In this document: positions 19,001-28,882 of the stretch, in pieces
Layout of the letters: every line of letters starts with the position of its first letter
Numbering within the stretch: the stretch's first letter is position 1
NCBI GenBank assembly: GCA_021768625.1
Contig: JAETUM010000006.1
Coordinates: 1-64,000 of the forward strand
DNA length: 64,000 nt
Source: Candidatus Stoquefichus sp.
GTDB lineage: Bacteria > Bacillota_I > Bacilli_A > Erysipelotrichales > Coprobacillaceae
Direction of reading: 5' to 3'
Notes under the pieces: model-generated
What the model was told of the DNA's origin: nothing
What the model saw: the letters and a program-made list of their open reading frames with translations, nothing else
Database searches by the model: none
Translations under genes and position numbers: made by a program

Positions 19001-19954
19001 ACAATTTCTAAAGATATATTTGAAGAGGTTTTAAGTACAGCTAAAGATGTATATGAAAAATTAGATTTAACTATAAAAGAAGTAGATGAAATTCTCGTTT
19101 CTTTAAATGAAGCTATTAAACAATTAGCAGTGGCTACTAAATTAGAATTAGAAATTGATGAGTGCTTATCTGTTGATGATATAGAACAACTTAAAACAAT
19201 GATTAATGAAGATAATGAAGTCCAAAAAATTGTCAAAGAAGCTTCAGAACAATGTCAAAAGATTTTATTGAAAGTATCTCTGATTGAGAAAGTGGAAGCA
19301 CTGAATACTGATTTGGGCTTATTAAAAGACAATGAGAAAGCTTTTGGTCTTTATGATTTACAAGCAATATTGATGATAGATGATGAACAAGTCTATAAAC
19401 TAAAAAAGGTTAATATGCCAATTAGTGTTGAAATAGATATTCCAGATGAATTATTAGACGATGAAGTTCAATCATTCTATTTGATTGGTGGTACAGATGA
19501 TGAATATCAAGAAATTGATTTTGAAAGAAATGAAAATAGTATTACCTTTAATGGATATATAGGAAATCAGTATACTTTTATATATGAGAAGAAAGCAAGT
19601 GAAGTTGAAAAACCATCTGAAGACCAAAATAAACCAAATGAGGATGATAAAAAGCCTGATAATCCAATTGATGATGATCAGAATTCTAATCCTGTTGTAG
19701 ATGATAACAAACCTAGTGAAAATGATAAAAAACCAAGTGTTTCAATTGATGATTCAAACTCTATTGATTCAGACGTTCTTGGAAGTGAAGTTGATACTGT
19801 TGGAAAGAATAAGAAAACAGAAAATACGAAATCAAATAATGAATTATTAAATAAAGTGCAAACTGGAGATGAATATCAACCATTATTATATGCTCTTATA
19901 CTTGCTACATCTTTAGCAGTACCATTTGTTTTAAAAAAGAAAAGAAAGGGATAA
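16001..19954 (+). CDS. cell-wall-anchored tandem SGNH/GDSL esterase (probable glycan or sialate O-acetylesterase)
   Basis: A 1,317-residue secreted protein. A signal peptide ends near residue 28. A LamG-like lectin fold (about 110-335) is followed by two SGNH-type domains. The second is intact: GDS with Ser683, GTND at 754-757, and His856 in LHPGANGH. The first (about 350-560) is related but lacks the catalytic residues: VGGEE at 359-363 replaces GDS and GKED replaces GTND. A FIVAR-type helical domain (about 975-1045), a uncharacterised module, a Pro/Asp/Lys-rich wall spacer and the tail SDVLGSEVDTV...VQTGD plus helix and KKKRKG follow. The sialidase gene starts four bases later, so removal of O-acetyl groups from sialic acid is the likely job; the substrate is inference. 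Confidence 0.8.
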   Translation: MGKLKNIILGALIGTIAVGMTPTYVYANETINARVEARYSSNRISWNKVGDYDKYNVYRMGDDDTKLSLIATVDGLEYIDNDSGTNTQERYIIKCANDESIQSSIVKDSYKTGIEAVQGHATAEVNNFHVSLLGGNEKFDGTKVLQFSQNINRLQEIKQGTVLISFRPDKEKIVNNREILLNIKDKSAVTPTDNYITGSPNPANCISFMQGTSDLLRYDIGSNTVRYNISNAIDENGWTTYSLTTYTNGTTSYFKNRVNGKKEANYDHQGNYLHNFLNNSAITNLNFLTIGGTINNGVNKAWFKGEIAYVTITDEVMSEKEVEDYTVAVTNKLNKMDISLGSQISQMFTEDVDNTWLFVGGEEVQGSYDYVQGMRNYVSHFEEYIRWTQSGNTTAGKQRFVMNVGKKGQTLNDIINRFDLYKNEFNPKAMAYMVGKEDYNQDNVNRFKEELRQFITLSLSLRNNQGFAIIQKPHNINDSHTDNIITKYCQAIDEVIEEFTNANNDQRIVVVDHSVTKESLKDGLLNQKGHYAIGQQLSEATLKTTSHYPCTVGVNFNLENMNTVETYAKDIKPVVKSTDDSLEIEIPAYKDIQEWKYVLTLEDKTITDKVENKFVISSLEKGSEYSLKIQSNDGKVQIRTMSGIVGKGQSASVKTQSLDRLQEQLKNKMDNDDSLVWMFMGDSITHGAAYTLGQDTVAQSFEKYLRDDLKRTNDIVINTAVSGATIDITGSSTLASINERLNNYNPDIVSIMLGTNDSTVLSAQQYRSELQTLVNKAKAKTDIVILRSPLPTQWDRDPMCKEYTQVMKEVADEMDCIFIDQYTPFHDIVDKYPYMYQDQYYIYGDNCVFGQGRALHPGANGHLMMTKQFIEGIGILDEDAFIPNLFIKMPFSSIDDKTTNLVFNKTMDSISFDTDQLSGVKDIKLSVQAGTKKYEVSGDSGVLTLEHLPTHQAYQVSVSGCSTSQAQLISYAPQNIELVDKTELNELIQECDEKDLSIYTTISKDIFEEVLSTAKDVYEKLDLTIKEVDEILVSLNEAIKQLAVATKLELEIDECLSVDDIEQLKTMINEDNEVQKIVKEASEQCQKILLKVSLIEKVEALNTDLGLLKDNEKAFGLYDLQAILMIDDEQVYKLKKVNMPISVEIDIPDELLDDEVQSFYLIGGTDDEYQEIDFERNENSITFNGYIGNQYTFIYEKKASEVEKPSEDQNKPNEDDKKPDNPIDDDQNSNPVVDDNKPSENDKKPSVSIDDSNSIDSDVLGSEVDTVGKNKKTENTKSNNELLNKVQTGDEYQPLLYALILATSLAVPFVLKKKRKG

Positions 19955-19957
19955 ACG

Positions 19958-22900
19958 ATGAAAAGGAACCGAATAGTTAAAATTTTATTGGTACTTATGT
20001 TATCACTATCAATCATGGCTGGAGGAACTAACTCTTATGCTGAAGAAGTGATGCTAGAACCAACAATTCAAGTAGAAAATAAAATATTAGATAAAACGCT
20101 TGCTACAGCAAGAAAAAATAGTGAAGAGTTAAATACATCAGAAAATTTAACAAAAGTAACAAATGCTATGAAGTCTGGAAGTATAACTTTTAGATTTAAA
20201 TTTAATGTTGTTGTTAACAGCGAGAATACAGCTCTTGCTAGAGTTGATGGACTATTAAGTACATCTAACAATACAACTGCAAATCAATATGCCGTTTTAT
20301 ATGTTGCCAGAAATATTAATGGTCAAGAAAATATTGGATTTGAAAAAAGATCGGCAGCAGGAAGTGCAGGTGTTCATACTTATAATGTTACATTGAAGCC
20401 TGGAACGCTTAATAATACAAATTGGCATACACTCACTTATACATTTAAAGAAATTGATGATTCAAAATCTAAAGCAACAGTTTATTTAGATGGTGATGTA
20501 GTAGATACAGCAGATGTCACTTACAACTTCTTTAATACAATTAAGAATAATCTTAATACTGTAACTTTAGGTGGTGTAGATATCGGAAATAATACATTAA
20601 AATATGATGTTGATGGATCAGTAGATATGGTTCAAATTCATAATGAAGTTCTTAATGAAAATCAAGTGAAAGATTTACACAAATCAACTGATGTTGTAGA
20701 ACTTCCAAAAATGATTAATTTATGGCAAAAAGGGACATTGATTAATTCTGGTGAAGAAGGAGATGATCCAAATGGTGTTGCTGTAAGTATGTACAGAATT
20801 CCTTCTATTGTGAAAACAGATAGTGGGAAACTTATTGCAGCAGCAGATGCAAGAAAATATCATTATAATGACTGGGGAGATATTGCAACAGTTGTTAAAA
20901 CAAGTGATGACAATGGAAAAACTTGGAGTGAAAATAATGTAGTTATAGATATGCCTACAAATAGTAATTTTGATAAAAGTAGAGATTTCATTGAAGATGG
21001 TTATTATCCAAATTCAAGACGTACTCAATCAGCTGTTGCTATAGATCCTGTTCTTCTACATGCAGATGGAACAACATATTTGTTTGTTGATGTTTGTCCA
21101 GAGTCAAATGGAGCTATAGATGCATCATCAACAAGTGCATATGAAAAAATTAAAGGAAAGTGGTATTTGAATCTTTATGATAATCAAAACAATCGATATA
21201 CAATTAAAGAAAATGGTATTGTTTATGATGGAAGAGGAAATAGAACTGACTATGTTGTAGAGGGATATAATGCAGAAACATTAACAAGTACAAGTAATGG
21301 TGAATTATTAAAGAAGGGTGTTAATGTTGGAAATATTTATTTAAATGGTTCTGGAAATAAGAGTGGAGAGTTACATGTTTTAAAAACTGGTTTTGTTTGG
21401 TTGTTTACAAGTACAGACGATGGTGAAACATGGGATCAACCAAGAGATTTAACACCATATATCAAAGAAGATTATATGAAGTTTGTAGGAACTGGGCCAG
21501 GTGCTGGTATTAAAGCTAAAAAAGCTGATGGATCAACTCGTTTGATTTTCCCAATTTATTATACAACAAATGGAGTAGGAACAAATTTAGGAAGTCAAAG
21601 TTCAGCAAATATCTATAGTGATGATGGTGGAAAGACATGGATAAGAGGAGAATCTCCTAATGATGGAAGAATTATTAATGAAGGAACAGATGAAGAAAGA
21701 ACAATTACTTCACAAACATTAAATAGTCAAAAAGGTGATTCAGCATATGAATTAACTGAAAGTCAAATTGTACAATTAGAAGATGGAAGACTAGTTCAAT
21801 TTATGAGAAATACTTCTTATATCGATCCAAAAAGAGATTATGGTGTTGTTCAATATGCTATTAGTGATGATTGTGGAGAAACATGGGGCCAAGTTTATGA
21901 TACAGATATTCGTGAACCATATTGTCAATTATCAGCAATTGCAATTAAGGCTGATTTAGATGGTAAAGGATTGAAGAAAGAATATATTGCTATTTCTAAT
22001 GCAAGTGGAGATGCTAATAGTACTAGAACATTAACGACTTCTAAGAAGGCAAGAAAAGTTGGACATATTAGATTATGTGAAATGAATGGTAATCAATTAA
22101 ATGTTAAACATGACAAAACTATTGATGATGGGGGATTTGCATATTCAAGTTTAGTTCAAATAGATGATAATCATATTGGTATTGTTTATGAAAAAGAAAA
22201 CTTTATCATGAGATATATGAACATTAATTTTGATTATCTTACTGATAAAAAGGTTAATGTATTCTCACCAAAAATTGAAAGTATAAAAATTGATAATGAA
22301 GATAAAGTTGTTCATACTGGTGATGAATTAAAAATCAAAGTAACTTTTGATCAAGCAGTATTTATGATTAATGGAACATCTCGTCAATTAAATTTAAGTA
22401 TTAGTGGTATTCCAACAACTGCTGAATATGTTTCAGGTTCTGGAACAAATGAATTGGTTTTTAAATATGTAGTGAAAGATACTGATCAAGGAGAAATTGC
22501 AGCATCTATTGAAAATGATGCAATTATTGATACAGTGTATGGTCAAACTTTTGATAAAGATAAAAATAATAATAAATTATATACTATTGCTAATATTGAT
22601 AATAATCCAGCAGATAAATCAAGAGATATTACTGTTGTTAATGCAGGGGGAAGTGCTGCGATAAGCTCAACAAAAGCTTTGAATGCTATAGATAATGATT
22701 CTTTGTCATATTGGACTTCAAATGCAAATGGTGCATATCTTATCGCAAATTTAAAGGGTGCATCAGAAGTAGATGGTATTAGATATTTACCAAGGCAAGG
22801 TAATTATGATGGTAGAATTACCAATTATACAATTTCTGTAAGTTCAGATAATAACACATATAAAAATGTTGCAACTGGAACTTGGATGGCATCTGATGGA

Positions 22901-25027
22901 TGGAAAACAGTTTCATTTGATCCTCAAGAAAATATCCAATATGTAAAAATAACAATTACTGGTACAGCAAAAGCACCAACAACATCAACAGCTTTAGCAA
23001 GCGTTGCAGAAGTACGTGTGACTGGTACATCTACAGCTACTAAAGATAATTTAGGTGCTGAGATTGTATCTCGTTATAATACAGTAAGATTAAGTTGGAA
23101 TGATGTTGCTTCAGCAAATCAATATGTCATTTCAGTAGCAGATAAAGAGGATGGAACATATGAAGTTATAAAAACAATTGCCGCTGTTGATAGTCATAAT
23201 GAATTTATTCATGAATGTGGATATGGTAAAGATAATTATTATAAAATTGTTGCTAAAAATGATGATGGAATTCTAGATGAACAAATTTTGCATGATAACC
23301 AAGCTTGTTTGGATACCTTAAAGGGTCATTCGATTATTAATAAGACATTTGAAGAAGGAAATCAAACATTTGATGGACAAAGAGTAGAAAGTCTCCAAGA
23401 TGCTGATATTAACTCTGCTAATAAATCACTTCAAGATTTAAAGACTATAAAGACAGGTTCAATTATTGTTAAATTTAAACGTTCTTCAACAGATAGTGGA
23501 GATAGTGCAATACTTGGTATTAATAATGCAACTTCTGATTTAAGAGGAAATGGAACATATGCTTCATTAGCTATTTTAAATAATAATGCTTTAAAAGTTG
23601 TTTATGCAAAAGCTGGTTCACAAGCTGGTTTTACAGATGCACCACTAAGTCGTGATGAATGGCATACACTTGTATTATCTAATGATATCAATCAATATCG
23701 TTTAACAATTGATGGACAAGAAGTTAAAGTATTGTCAAATACAGGTGCTTATGAAATATTCTCACAAATAACAACTTCAATTAATAGTGTTACAATTGGT
23801 GGACAATCTGGAATTAGTAATTTTAAAGGTGAAATTGAATATGTATTGGTTACTGATGAAATCTTAACAAGCCAAGAAGCTATTGATTTAACAGCTGGTT
23901 ATACATTAGCAGTGGATAAGAGTGAATTAGTAAAGGCAATTAGTAGTACTAAGAATATTAATCTTCAAGAATATACAATTTCATCTGTTAACAAATATGT
24001 AAAAGCTTTAGAAAAAGCAAATCAAATTAATGATAAAACAAGACCTTCTCAAGAAGAAGTGGATAAGGCAACAAATGATTTGATAAATGCTATTGATGGA
24101 TTAATTAGAATTGAACATGAAAATAATATAGTTTATGTGAGTCCAGTTACAATAGATGATCAAGTTAATAAAGTTGTTGTTGGTCTTGCAAATTTAGAAG
24201 AAGCTGAAAAAGTATTAAAGAAAGATGCATCTGCTTTAGATGTTGTTAGAAAATCATTGAATAAAGGTAAATATGTTGAAGTTGTAGTAGAATCATCACT
24301 TCTTCCATTATCAAATTTAAGTGATGAAATGAAAACAAAACTTAATAATTATCTTGTAGATATTGAAAAGGATAAAAATACAGAAATTAGTCAGTACTTT
24401 GATGTTAATATTGTTGTATATGAAAAAGATAGTCAAGATGCTTTAGAAAAGAAAGAACTTGCAAGAATTGAAGAAACATCATTGTTACTAGATTTCGAAA
24501 TGCTTTTAGATGAACAATTAAAAGATAAAGAGGTTTCTATTTATAGATTACATGACATTGATGGAGATGGATCAAAAGATATTGATGCTATTTATGTAAC
24601 AAAAGAAGATGGAAAGATTGTATTTGAAAATCATTTATTCTCAGAATTTGTAATGGTTATAGAGGAAAAGAAAGTCATTGATGATGATAAAAACACAGAG
24701 AATCCAACAAATCCAGATGACAACAAAAAACCAGAGAATCCTAATGATCCTAGCGATGTTGATAAACCAAATGATGATAAAAAACCAGATACTGATATAG
24801 ATAATCAAAAACCAAGTAATCCAAGTGATAAAACAGATGATATTTCTCCATCTGTACTAGGATCTCAAGTTGATACAACACAAAAGAATAATCAAACTAG
24901 CCCTTCAGTATTAGGAAATCAAGTGAGTACATCTGATAATACACGTTCTATTGAATTGTTAATAGGATGTATGGGAATTGCAGTCGTAGTTTACTTTATT
25001 GTTAGTAAAAAGAAAGAATCAAGATAG
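19958..25027 (+). CDS. cell-surface exo-alpha-sialidase, GH33
   Basis: A 1,689-residue secreted enzyme releasing terminal sialic acid. After a signal peptide (about 1-29) comes a LamG-like domain (about 55-245). The six-bladed sialidase propeller (about 262-770) has YRIP at 279-282 (Arg280 of the Arg triad) and four Asp-boxes starting at S316, S485, S554 and S636. The probable nucleophile is Tyr729 in FAYSS, next to the Glu in VYEK. An Ig-like region, an F5/8C carbohydrate-binding domain (about 885-1030), a fibronectin-like stretch, a second LamG domain (about 1115-1310), a FIVAR repeat and a Pro/Asp/Lys-rich spacer follow. The tail has two VLG.QV copies, but TSD stands where the sister proteins have TGD. 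It is the middle gene of the esterase-sialidase-GH16 operon. Confidence 0.92.
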   Translation: MKRNRIVKILLVLMLSLSIMAGGTNSYAEEVMLEPTIQVENKILDKTLATARKNSEELNTSENLTKVTNAMKSGSITFRFKFNVVVNSENTALARVDGLLSTSNNTTANQYAVLYVARNINGQENIGFEKRSAAGSAGVHTYNVTLKPGTLNNTNWHTLTYTFKEIDDSKSKATVYLDGDVVDTADVTYNFFNTIKNNLNTVTLGGVDIGNNTLKYDVDGSVDMVQIHNEVLNENQVKDLHKSTDVVELPKMINLWQKGTLINSGEEGDDPNGVAVSMYRIPSIVKTDSGKLIAAADARKYHYNDWGDIATVVKTSDDNGKTWSENNVVIDMPTNSNFDKSRDFIEDGYYPNSRRTQSAVAIDPVLLHADGTTYLFVDVCPESNGAIDASSTSAYEKIKGKWYLNLYDNQNNRYTIKENGIVYDGRGNRTDYVVEGYNAETLTSTSNGELLKKGVNVGNIYLNGSGNKSGELHVLKTGFVWLFTSTDDGETWDQPRDLTPYIKEDYMKFVGTGPGAGIKAKKADGSTRLIFPIYYTTNGVGTNLGSQSSANIYSDDGGKTWIRGESPNDGRIINEGTDEERTITSQTLNSQKGDSAYELTESQIVQLEDGRLVQFMRNTSYIDPKRDYGVVQYAISDDCGETWGQVYDTDIREPYCQLSAIAIKADLDGKGLKKEYIAISNASGDANSTRTLTTSKKARKVGHIRLCEMNGNQLNVKHDKTIDDGGFAYSSLVQIDDNHIGIVYEKENFIMRYMNINFDYLTDKKVNVFSPKIESIKIDNEDKVVHTGDELKIKVTFDQAVFMINGTSRQLNLSISGIPTTAEYVSGSGTNELVFKYVVKDTDQGEIAASIENDAIIDTVYGQTFDKDKNNNKLYTIANIDNNPADKSRDITVVNAGGSAAISSTKALNAIDNDSLSYWTSNANGAYLIANLKGASEVDGIRYLPRQGNYDGRITNYTISVSSDNNTYKNVATGTWMASDGWKTVSFDPQENIQYVKITITGTAKAPTTSTALASVAEVRVTGTSTATKDNLGAEIVSRYNTVRLSWNDVASANQYVISVADKEDGTYEVIKTIAAVDSHNEFIHECGYGKDNYYKIVAKNDDGILDEQILHDNQACLDTLKGHSIINKTFEEGNQTFDGQRVESLQDADINSANKSLQDLKTIKTGSIIVKFKRSSTDSGDSAILGINNATSDLRGNGTYASLAILNNNALKVVYAKAGSQAGFTDAPLSRDEWHTLVLSNDINQYRLTIDGQEVKVLSNTGAYEIFSQITTSINSVTIGGQSGISNFKGEIEYVLVTDEILTSQEAIDLTAGYTLAVDKSELVKAISSTKNINLQEYTISSVNKYVKALEKANQINDKTRPSQEEVDKATNDLINAIDGLIRIEHENNIVYVSPVTIDDQVNKVVVGLANLEEAEKVLKKDASALDVVRKSLNKGKYVEVVVESSLLPLSNLSDEMKTKLNNYLVDIEKDKNTEISQYFDVNIVVYEKDSQDALEKKELARIEETSLLLDFEMLLDEQLKDKEVSIYRLHDIDGDGSKDIDAIYVTKEDGKIVFENHLFSEFVMVIEEKKVIDDDKNTENPTNPDDNKKPENPNDPSDVDKPNDDKKPDTDIDNQKPSNPSDKTDDISPSVLGSQVDTTQKNNQTSPSVLGNQVSTSDNTRSIELLIGCMGIAVVVYFIVSKKKESR

Positions 25028-25040
25028 AAAGGAGTCATAT

Positions 25041-27284
25041 ATGAATAAGAATATAGTAAAAGCAGGAAAAACAACAGTTGCTGTAGCATTAGTGACAACT
25101 TTATTAACACAAGGTTATTCTATTATTGGAAATGTTACTGCTCAAACAAGTAAAATAGCAGATGAATTAACTCCATTAAGTTTGATTAGTAGTGGTGATT
25201 TTGAAAAGACCAATACAGTTTGGAGAACAAATAATGCTTCTATAGTTAATGAAAATGGAAATCGTTTAGGAAGAATAGGTCGAGGTGTATCTGATGGATC
25301 ACTTCTACAATATGCAAATGTTAAGCCAGGGAGAAAATATAGATTAACTGCTGATGTAAAAGTCAGCTATAATGGAGCAGGTGATACAAGTACATTAAAA
25401 GGAGCTTTTCTTACTATCAAAAATTCATCATATAGTTATAATAAAGAAGTAGAGGTCAATCATGGACAAATTGTTGAAAAAGCACTTCAATATACAAATG
25501 GAGAGTGGCAAAAAGAAACGATAGAGTTTACAGCTGGAGATCAATATGATGTTGCTGTTGGTATTGTTAAATGGACTGATGGAAATGTTGTTGGTAGAGA
25601 TGCAGTTGTAGATATTGATAATGTTACATTAGTTCAAATTGATGAAGGTGCTAAGTATAATTATGTATGGGAAGATGATTTTAATGGTCAAGAATTGGAA
25701 CAAGATACTTGGGGATATGAATTAGGTAGAGTTCGTGGAAATGAACAACAACATTATACAGATAGTAAAAATAATGTATTTCTTAGAGATGGAAATCTTG
25801 TTTTAAAAGTAACAGATAGAAATCTTGAAGATCAGTATTTAAATCCTGTTGGATCTGCTGCAAGAAAAGTAAAGTATGATTCTGGAAGTGTTAGAACTGC
25901 AGGAAAGAAAGAATTCTTATATGGACGTATTGAAATGAAAGCTAAATTACCAAAAGGTAAAGGTGCATTCCCTGCTTTTTGGACATTAGGTGCTAATTTC
26001 AATTTAGATGGTGATATCTCAAGCCGTCAAGGATATGGTTGGCCTGCTTGTGGCGAAATTGATATTATGGAAATGATTGGTGGAACAATTAGAAGTGATG
26101 AATCAAATGAAGGAAATCAAAGTAATAAAGTTGTTTATGCAACACCACATTTCTATTATATAAACGGAGATGCTGATAAAGATGGAAGTTATTCACCATA
26201 CGAATTAGGACGTTCTATTGGTATGGATGATGATTTTAATGATGATTATCATATATTTGGAATTAATTGGTCAGAAGATAGAATAGAATGGTACTTAGAT
26301 GGAGAAATTTATAGTACAATAGAATATGATCAAAGTGATGCAAGAATTAGAGCTTTACAAGCATGTTTCAATCAACCACAATATATTCAAATGAATTTAG
26401 CAACAGGTGGAAACTGGGCAAAAAACGCAGGTAATCATTTAGCTGAAGATAACACTGAATTTGTTATTGACTGGGTACGTTATTATCAAAATAGTGAACA
26501 AAAAGAATCTTATGATGAATATTATAACGATAGTCCTGTTATGAATGGAATAAAGAATGTTTCTATGATAGAGGGTGAAACTCCTGATTTAGTAGAAGGA
26601 ATTACTGTTACAAATACAGGTAATAAAGAATATGTTGTAGATTATTCAATAGAAGATGAATTTATGTTTAATAATTCTGGTGATTATAAAACATCAGGAG
26701 CCTTCTTAAGATGTGAAGGTGTTAATGATGTAGATAGTTTAAAATCGTTAGAGCCTGGAGTATATAACATCTATTACACTGCATATCCAAAAAATGCAGA
26801 GTTTAGTGGGAAAGTAACTCCAACTCATAAACTTCAAAGACAAGTTGCTACATTAACAGTATTAGATAAAAATGATTTAAGTGCTATAAATTTATATGGT
26901 AGACAAGGAGTTACAGCTTTTGAAAATCATCAATTAAGTGAGGTTGAACTTCCAGAAGGATACAGTTGGACAGATCCATCATTGAAAGTTGACGGACAAA
27001 AAACATATTCAGCAAAATATACTAAAGAGAGTGGTAGAAATGTTGTGAATATTGCAATAAATCTTGAGGAAATTTTAATTGATTCTCAAATTATTCCAAG
27101 ATTAGAAGAAGCAAAAGCTTTAGTTAGTCAAACAGATGTTTATACAGATAAATCAATAGCTAGATTAAATCAAGCAATTATAGATGCAGAGGCTATATTA
27201 GATATAAAATATCCAACACAATCTGAGATTAATAAAGCAACACAACTTATTAATTCAGCTATTATGAATTTAAAAAAGAATTAA
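25041..27284 (+). CDS. secreted GH16 endo-glycosidase (laminarinase/endo-beta-galactosidase type)
   Basis: A 747-residue secreted enzyme that cuts inside beta-linked glycans. A signal sequence (about 1-36) is followed by a CBM4/9-like jelly-roll domain (about 45-205). The GH16 catalytic domain (about 212-490) has the signature GEIDIMEM, giving Glu339 as nucleophile, Asp341 and Glu344 as acid/base. An Ig-like stretch and one FIVAR-type helical repeat close the protein. Unlike its two operon partners it has no wall-anchor tail, so it may be released. The start is ATG 25041 after AAAGGAG. GH16 covers laminarin, agar, porphyran and mucin-type O-glycan endo-enzymes; next to a sialidase and galactose genes, an O-glycan or keratan-type target is my inference. 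Confidence 0.85.
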   Translation: MNKNIVKAGKTTVAVALVTTLLTQGYSIIGNVTAQTSKIADELTPLSLISSGDFEKTNTVWRTNNASIVNENGNRLGRIGRGVSDGSLLQYANVKPGRKYRLTADVKVSYNGAGDTSTLKGAFLTIKNSSYSYNKEVEVNHGQIVEKALQYTNGEWQKETIEFTAGDQYDVAVGIVKWTDGNVVGRDAVVDIDNVTLVQIDEGAKYNYVWEDDFNGQELEQDTWGYELGRVRGNEQQHYTDSKNNVFLRDGNLVLKVTDRNLEDQYLNPVGSAARKVKYDSGSVRTAGKKEFLYGRIEMKAKLPKGKGAFPAFWTLGANFNLDGDISSRQGYGWPACGEIDIMEMIGGTIRSDESNEGNQSNKVVYATPHFYYINGDADKDGSYSPYELGRSIGMDDDFNDDYHIFGINWSEDRIEWYLDGEIYSTIEYDQSDARIRALQACFNQPQYIQMNLATGGNWAKNAGNHLAEDNTEFVIDWVRYYQNSEQKESYDEYYNDSPVMNGIKNVSMIEGETPDLVEGITVTNTGNKEYVVDYSIEDEFMFNNSGDYKTSGAFLRCEGVNDVDSLKSLEPGVYNIYYTAYPKNAEFSGKVTPTHKLQRQVATLTVLDKNDLSAINLYGRQGVTAFENHQLSEVELPEGYSWTDPSLKVDGQKTYSAKYTKESGRNVVNIAINLEEILIDSQIIPRLEEAKALVSQTDVYTDKSIARLNQAIIDAEAILDIKYPTQSEINKATQLINSAIMNLKKN

Positions 27285-27312
27285 ACAAAATACTTTCCTA
27301 AGTTTGTGGGAA

Positions 27313-27341
27313 AGAGCATAACGAAATGTTATGTTCTTTTT
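27313..27341 (+). terminator. rho-independent terminator before galT
   Basis: AGAGCATAAC (27313-27322) pairs with GTTATGTTCT (27328-27337), followed by T-residues. No strong promoter is visible between it and galT, so partial read-through into the gal genes is possible. Confidence 0.8.
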
Positions 27342-27382
27342 CACATAAAAAGATAGATATAAGTTAAATGGAGGTAAATATT

Positions 27383-28882
27383 ATGGATTACGAAATAAGT
27401 AGGCTCATATGCTTTGCATTAGAACGCCACATGATAGAAGATGAGGATATTGATTATTCGGTCAATTTATTGTTGGATTTACTGCAATTAGATCATATTC
27501 ATTTAGAAAAAATAGATGAACATATTCTAGAGTGTACGTCTATATTGGAGAATATGTTAGATTATGCGGTATCAAAGAATATTATTGAAGCTCAAATAAC
27601 TGCAAGAGATCTCTTTGATACACGCATTATGAATTGTATTATGCCTAGACCTAGTGAGGTTTGTCATAAGTTTAGAGAAAAGTATAAAATATCACCACAA
27701 GCTGCTACTGATTATTATTATCATCTTTCAATAGCATCACAGTATATTCGTAAAAGTAGAACAGATAAAAATATCCGCTTCCAACAATATTATAAATATG
27801 GATTGATGGAAATAACAATTAATCTTTCTAAGCCAGAGAAAGATCCAAAAGAAATTGCAAAAGCAAAATCGATAAAAGCAAGTGGATATCCTCAATGTTT
27901 ATTATGTAAAGAGAATGTTGGATTTAGTGGTGATTGGCAACGTGCAGCTAGACAAACACATAGAATTATACCAGTAACTTTAGAGGGCAATCAATATTAC
28001 TTACAATATTCTCCATATGTTTACTATAATGAGCATTGCATTGTTTTTAATGAAAAACATACACCTATGGTTATTAATCATCAGACATTTACACATCTAT
28101 TAGCATTTATTGATCAATTTCCACACTATATGCTTGGTTCAAATGCTGATTTACCTATTGTTGGGGGCTCTATTTTAACACATGATCACTATCAGGGAGG
28201 AAGCTATACATTCCCTATAGAAGGTGCTAAAGTTTTAAAAGAAATTTCATTAAAAACATTTCCACATTTAAAAATAGAACTTATTAAATGGCCTTTATCA
28301 ACAATTCGTGTAACATCTTCCAATAAGGAAGAAGTGATTCGTTTTGCAGACTTAGTTTTAGAGAAATGGAAACAATATACTCATACAGCATTAAACATTA
28401 TTCCATTTACAGGAAATATACCACACAATACTGTGACTCCAATTGCAAGAATGAAAAATAATAAATATCAGTTAGATATTGTTTTAAGAAATAATCGAAC
28501 AAGTGAAGAACATCCTGATGGAATTTTTCATCCACATCAAAATCTTCATCATATAAAAAAAGAAAATATTGGCTTGATTGAAGTTATGGGATTGGCTGTT
28601 TTACCAGCACGTCTTAAACAAGAATTAGAATTATTAAGAGATTGTTTGCTTGATAAAAAGAATTTTAATGATTATGAGGTTTTAAAAAAGCATAGAGCAT
28701 GGTATGATGAACTAAGAGAGAATAAAGCAAATGCTGATAATGTAGATCAGTTATTAAAATTGGCTCTTACGAAGAAATTTGTAGAAGTTTTAGAAGATGC
28801 AGGTGTTTTTAAAATGAACAGTGAGGGTATAGATGCGTTTATTCATTTTGTAGAAAATATTGAAGGAGGAGAGAAAGAATGA
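27383..28882 (+). CDS. galT: UDP-glucose--hexose-1-phosphate uridylyltransferase, class II
   Basis: A 499-residue enzyme of the Leloir pathway that exchanges UMP between UDP-glucose and galactose-1-phosphate. The sequence is of the Gram-positive class II GalT type, about 500 residues and distinct from the 350-residue E. coli type, with conserved stretches such as GGSILTHDHYQGG and a His-rich FHPHQNLHH region. The start is ATG 27383, 8 bases after GGAGGT; the upstream in-frame ATG is inside that site. Its stop overlaps the galM start (ATGA). It is the first gene of galT-galM-galK; galE is not in the window. Confidence 0.93.
   Translation: MDYEISRLICFALERHMIEDEDIDYSVNLLLDLLQLDHIHLEKIDEHILECTSILENMLDYAVSKNIIEAQITARDLFDTRIMNCIMPRPSEVCHKFREKYKISPQAATDYYYHLSIASQYIRKSRTDKNIRFQQYYKYGLMEITINLSKPEKDPKEIAKAKSIKASGYPQCLLCKENVGFSGDWQRAARQTHRIIPVTLEGNQYYLQYSPYVYYNEHCIVFNEKHTPMVINHQTFTHLLAFIDQFPHYMLGSNADLPIVGGSILTHDHYQGGSYTFPIEGAKVLKEISLKTFPHLKIELIKWPLSTIRVTSSNKEEVIRFADLVLEKWKQYTHTALNIIPFTGNIPHNTVTPIARMKNNKYQLDIVLRNNRTSEEHPDGIFHPHQNLHHIKKENIGLIEVMGLAVLPARLKQELELLRDCLLDKKNFNDYEVLKKHRAWYDELRENKANADNVDQLLKLALTKKFVEVLEDAGVFKMNSEGIDAFIHFVENIEGGEKE

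Noticed and set aside
19618-19740. Asp/Lys/Pro-rich repeats in the esterase and sialidase as a DNA repeat element
   Set aside because: They are irregular protein wall-spacer sequence, not tandem DNA repeats.
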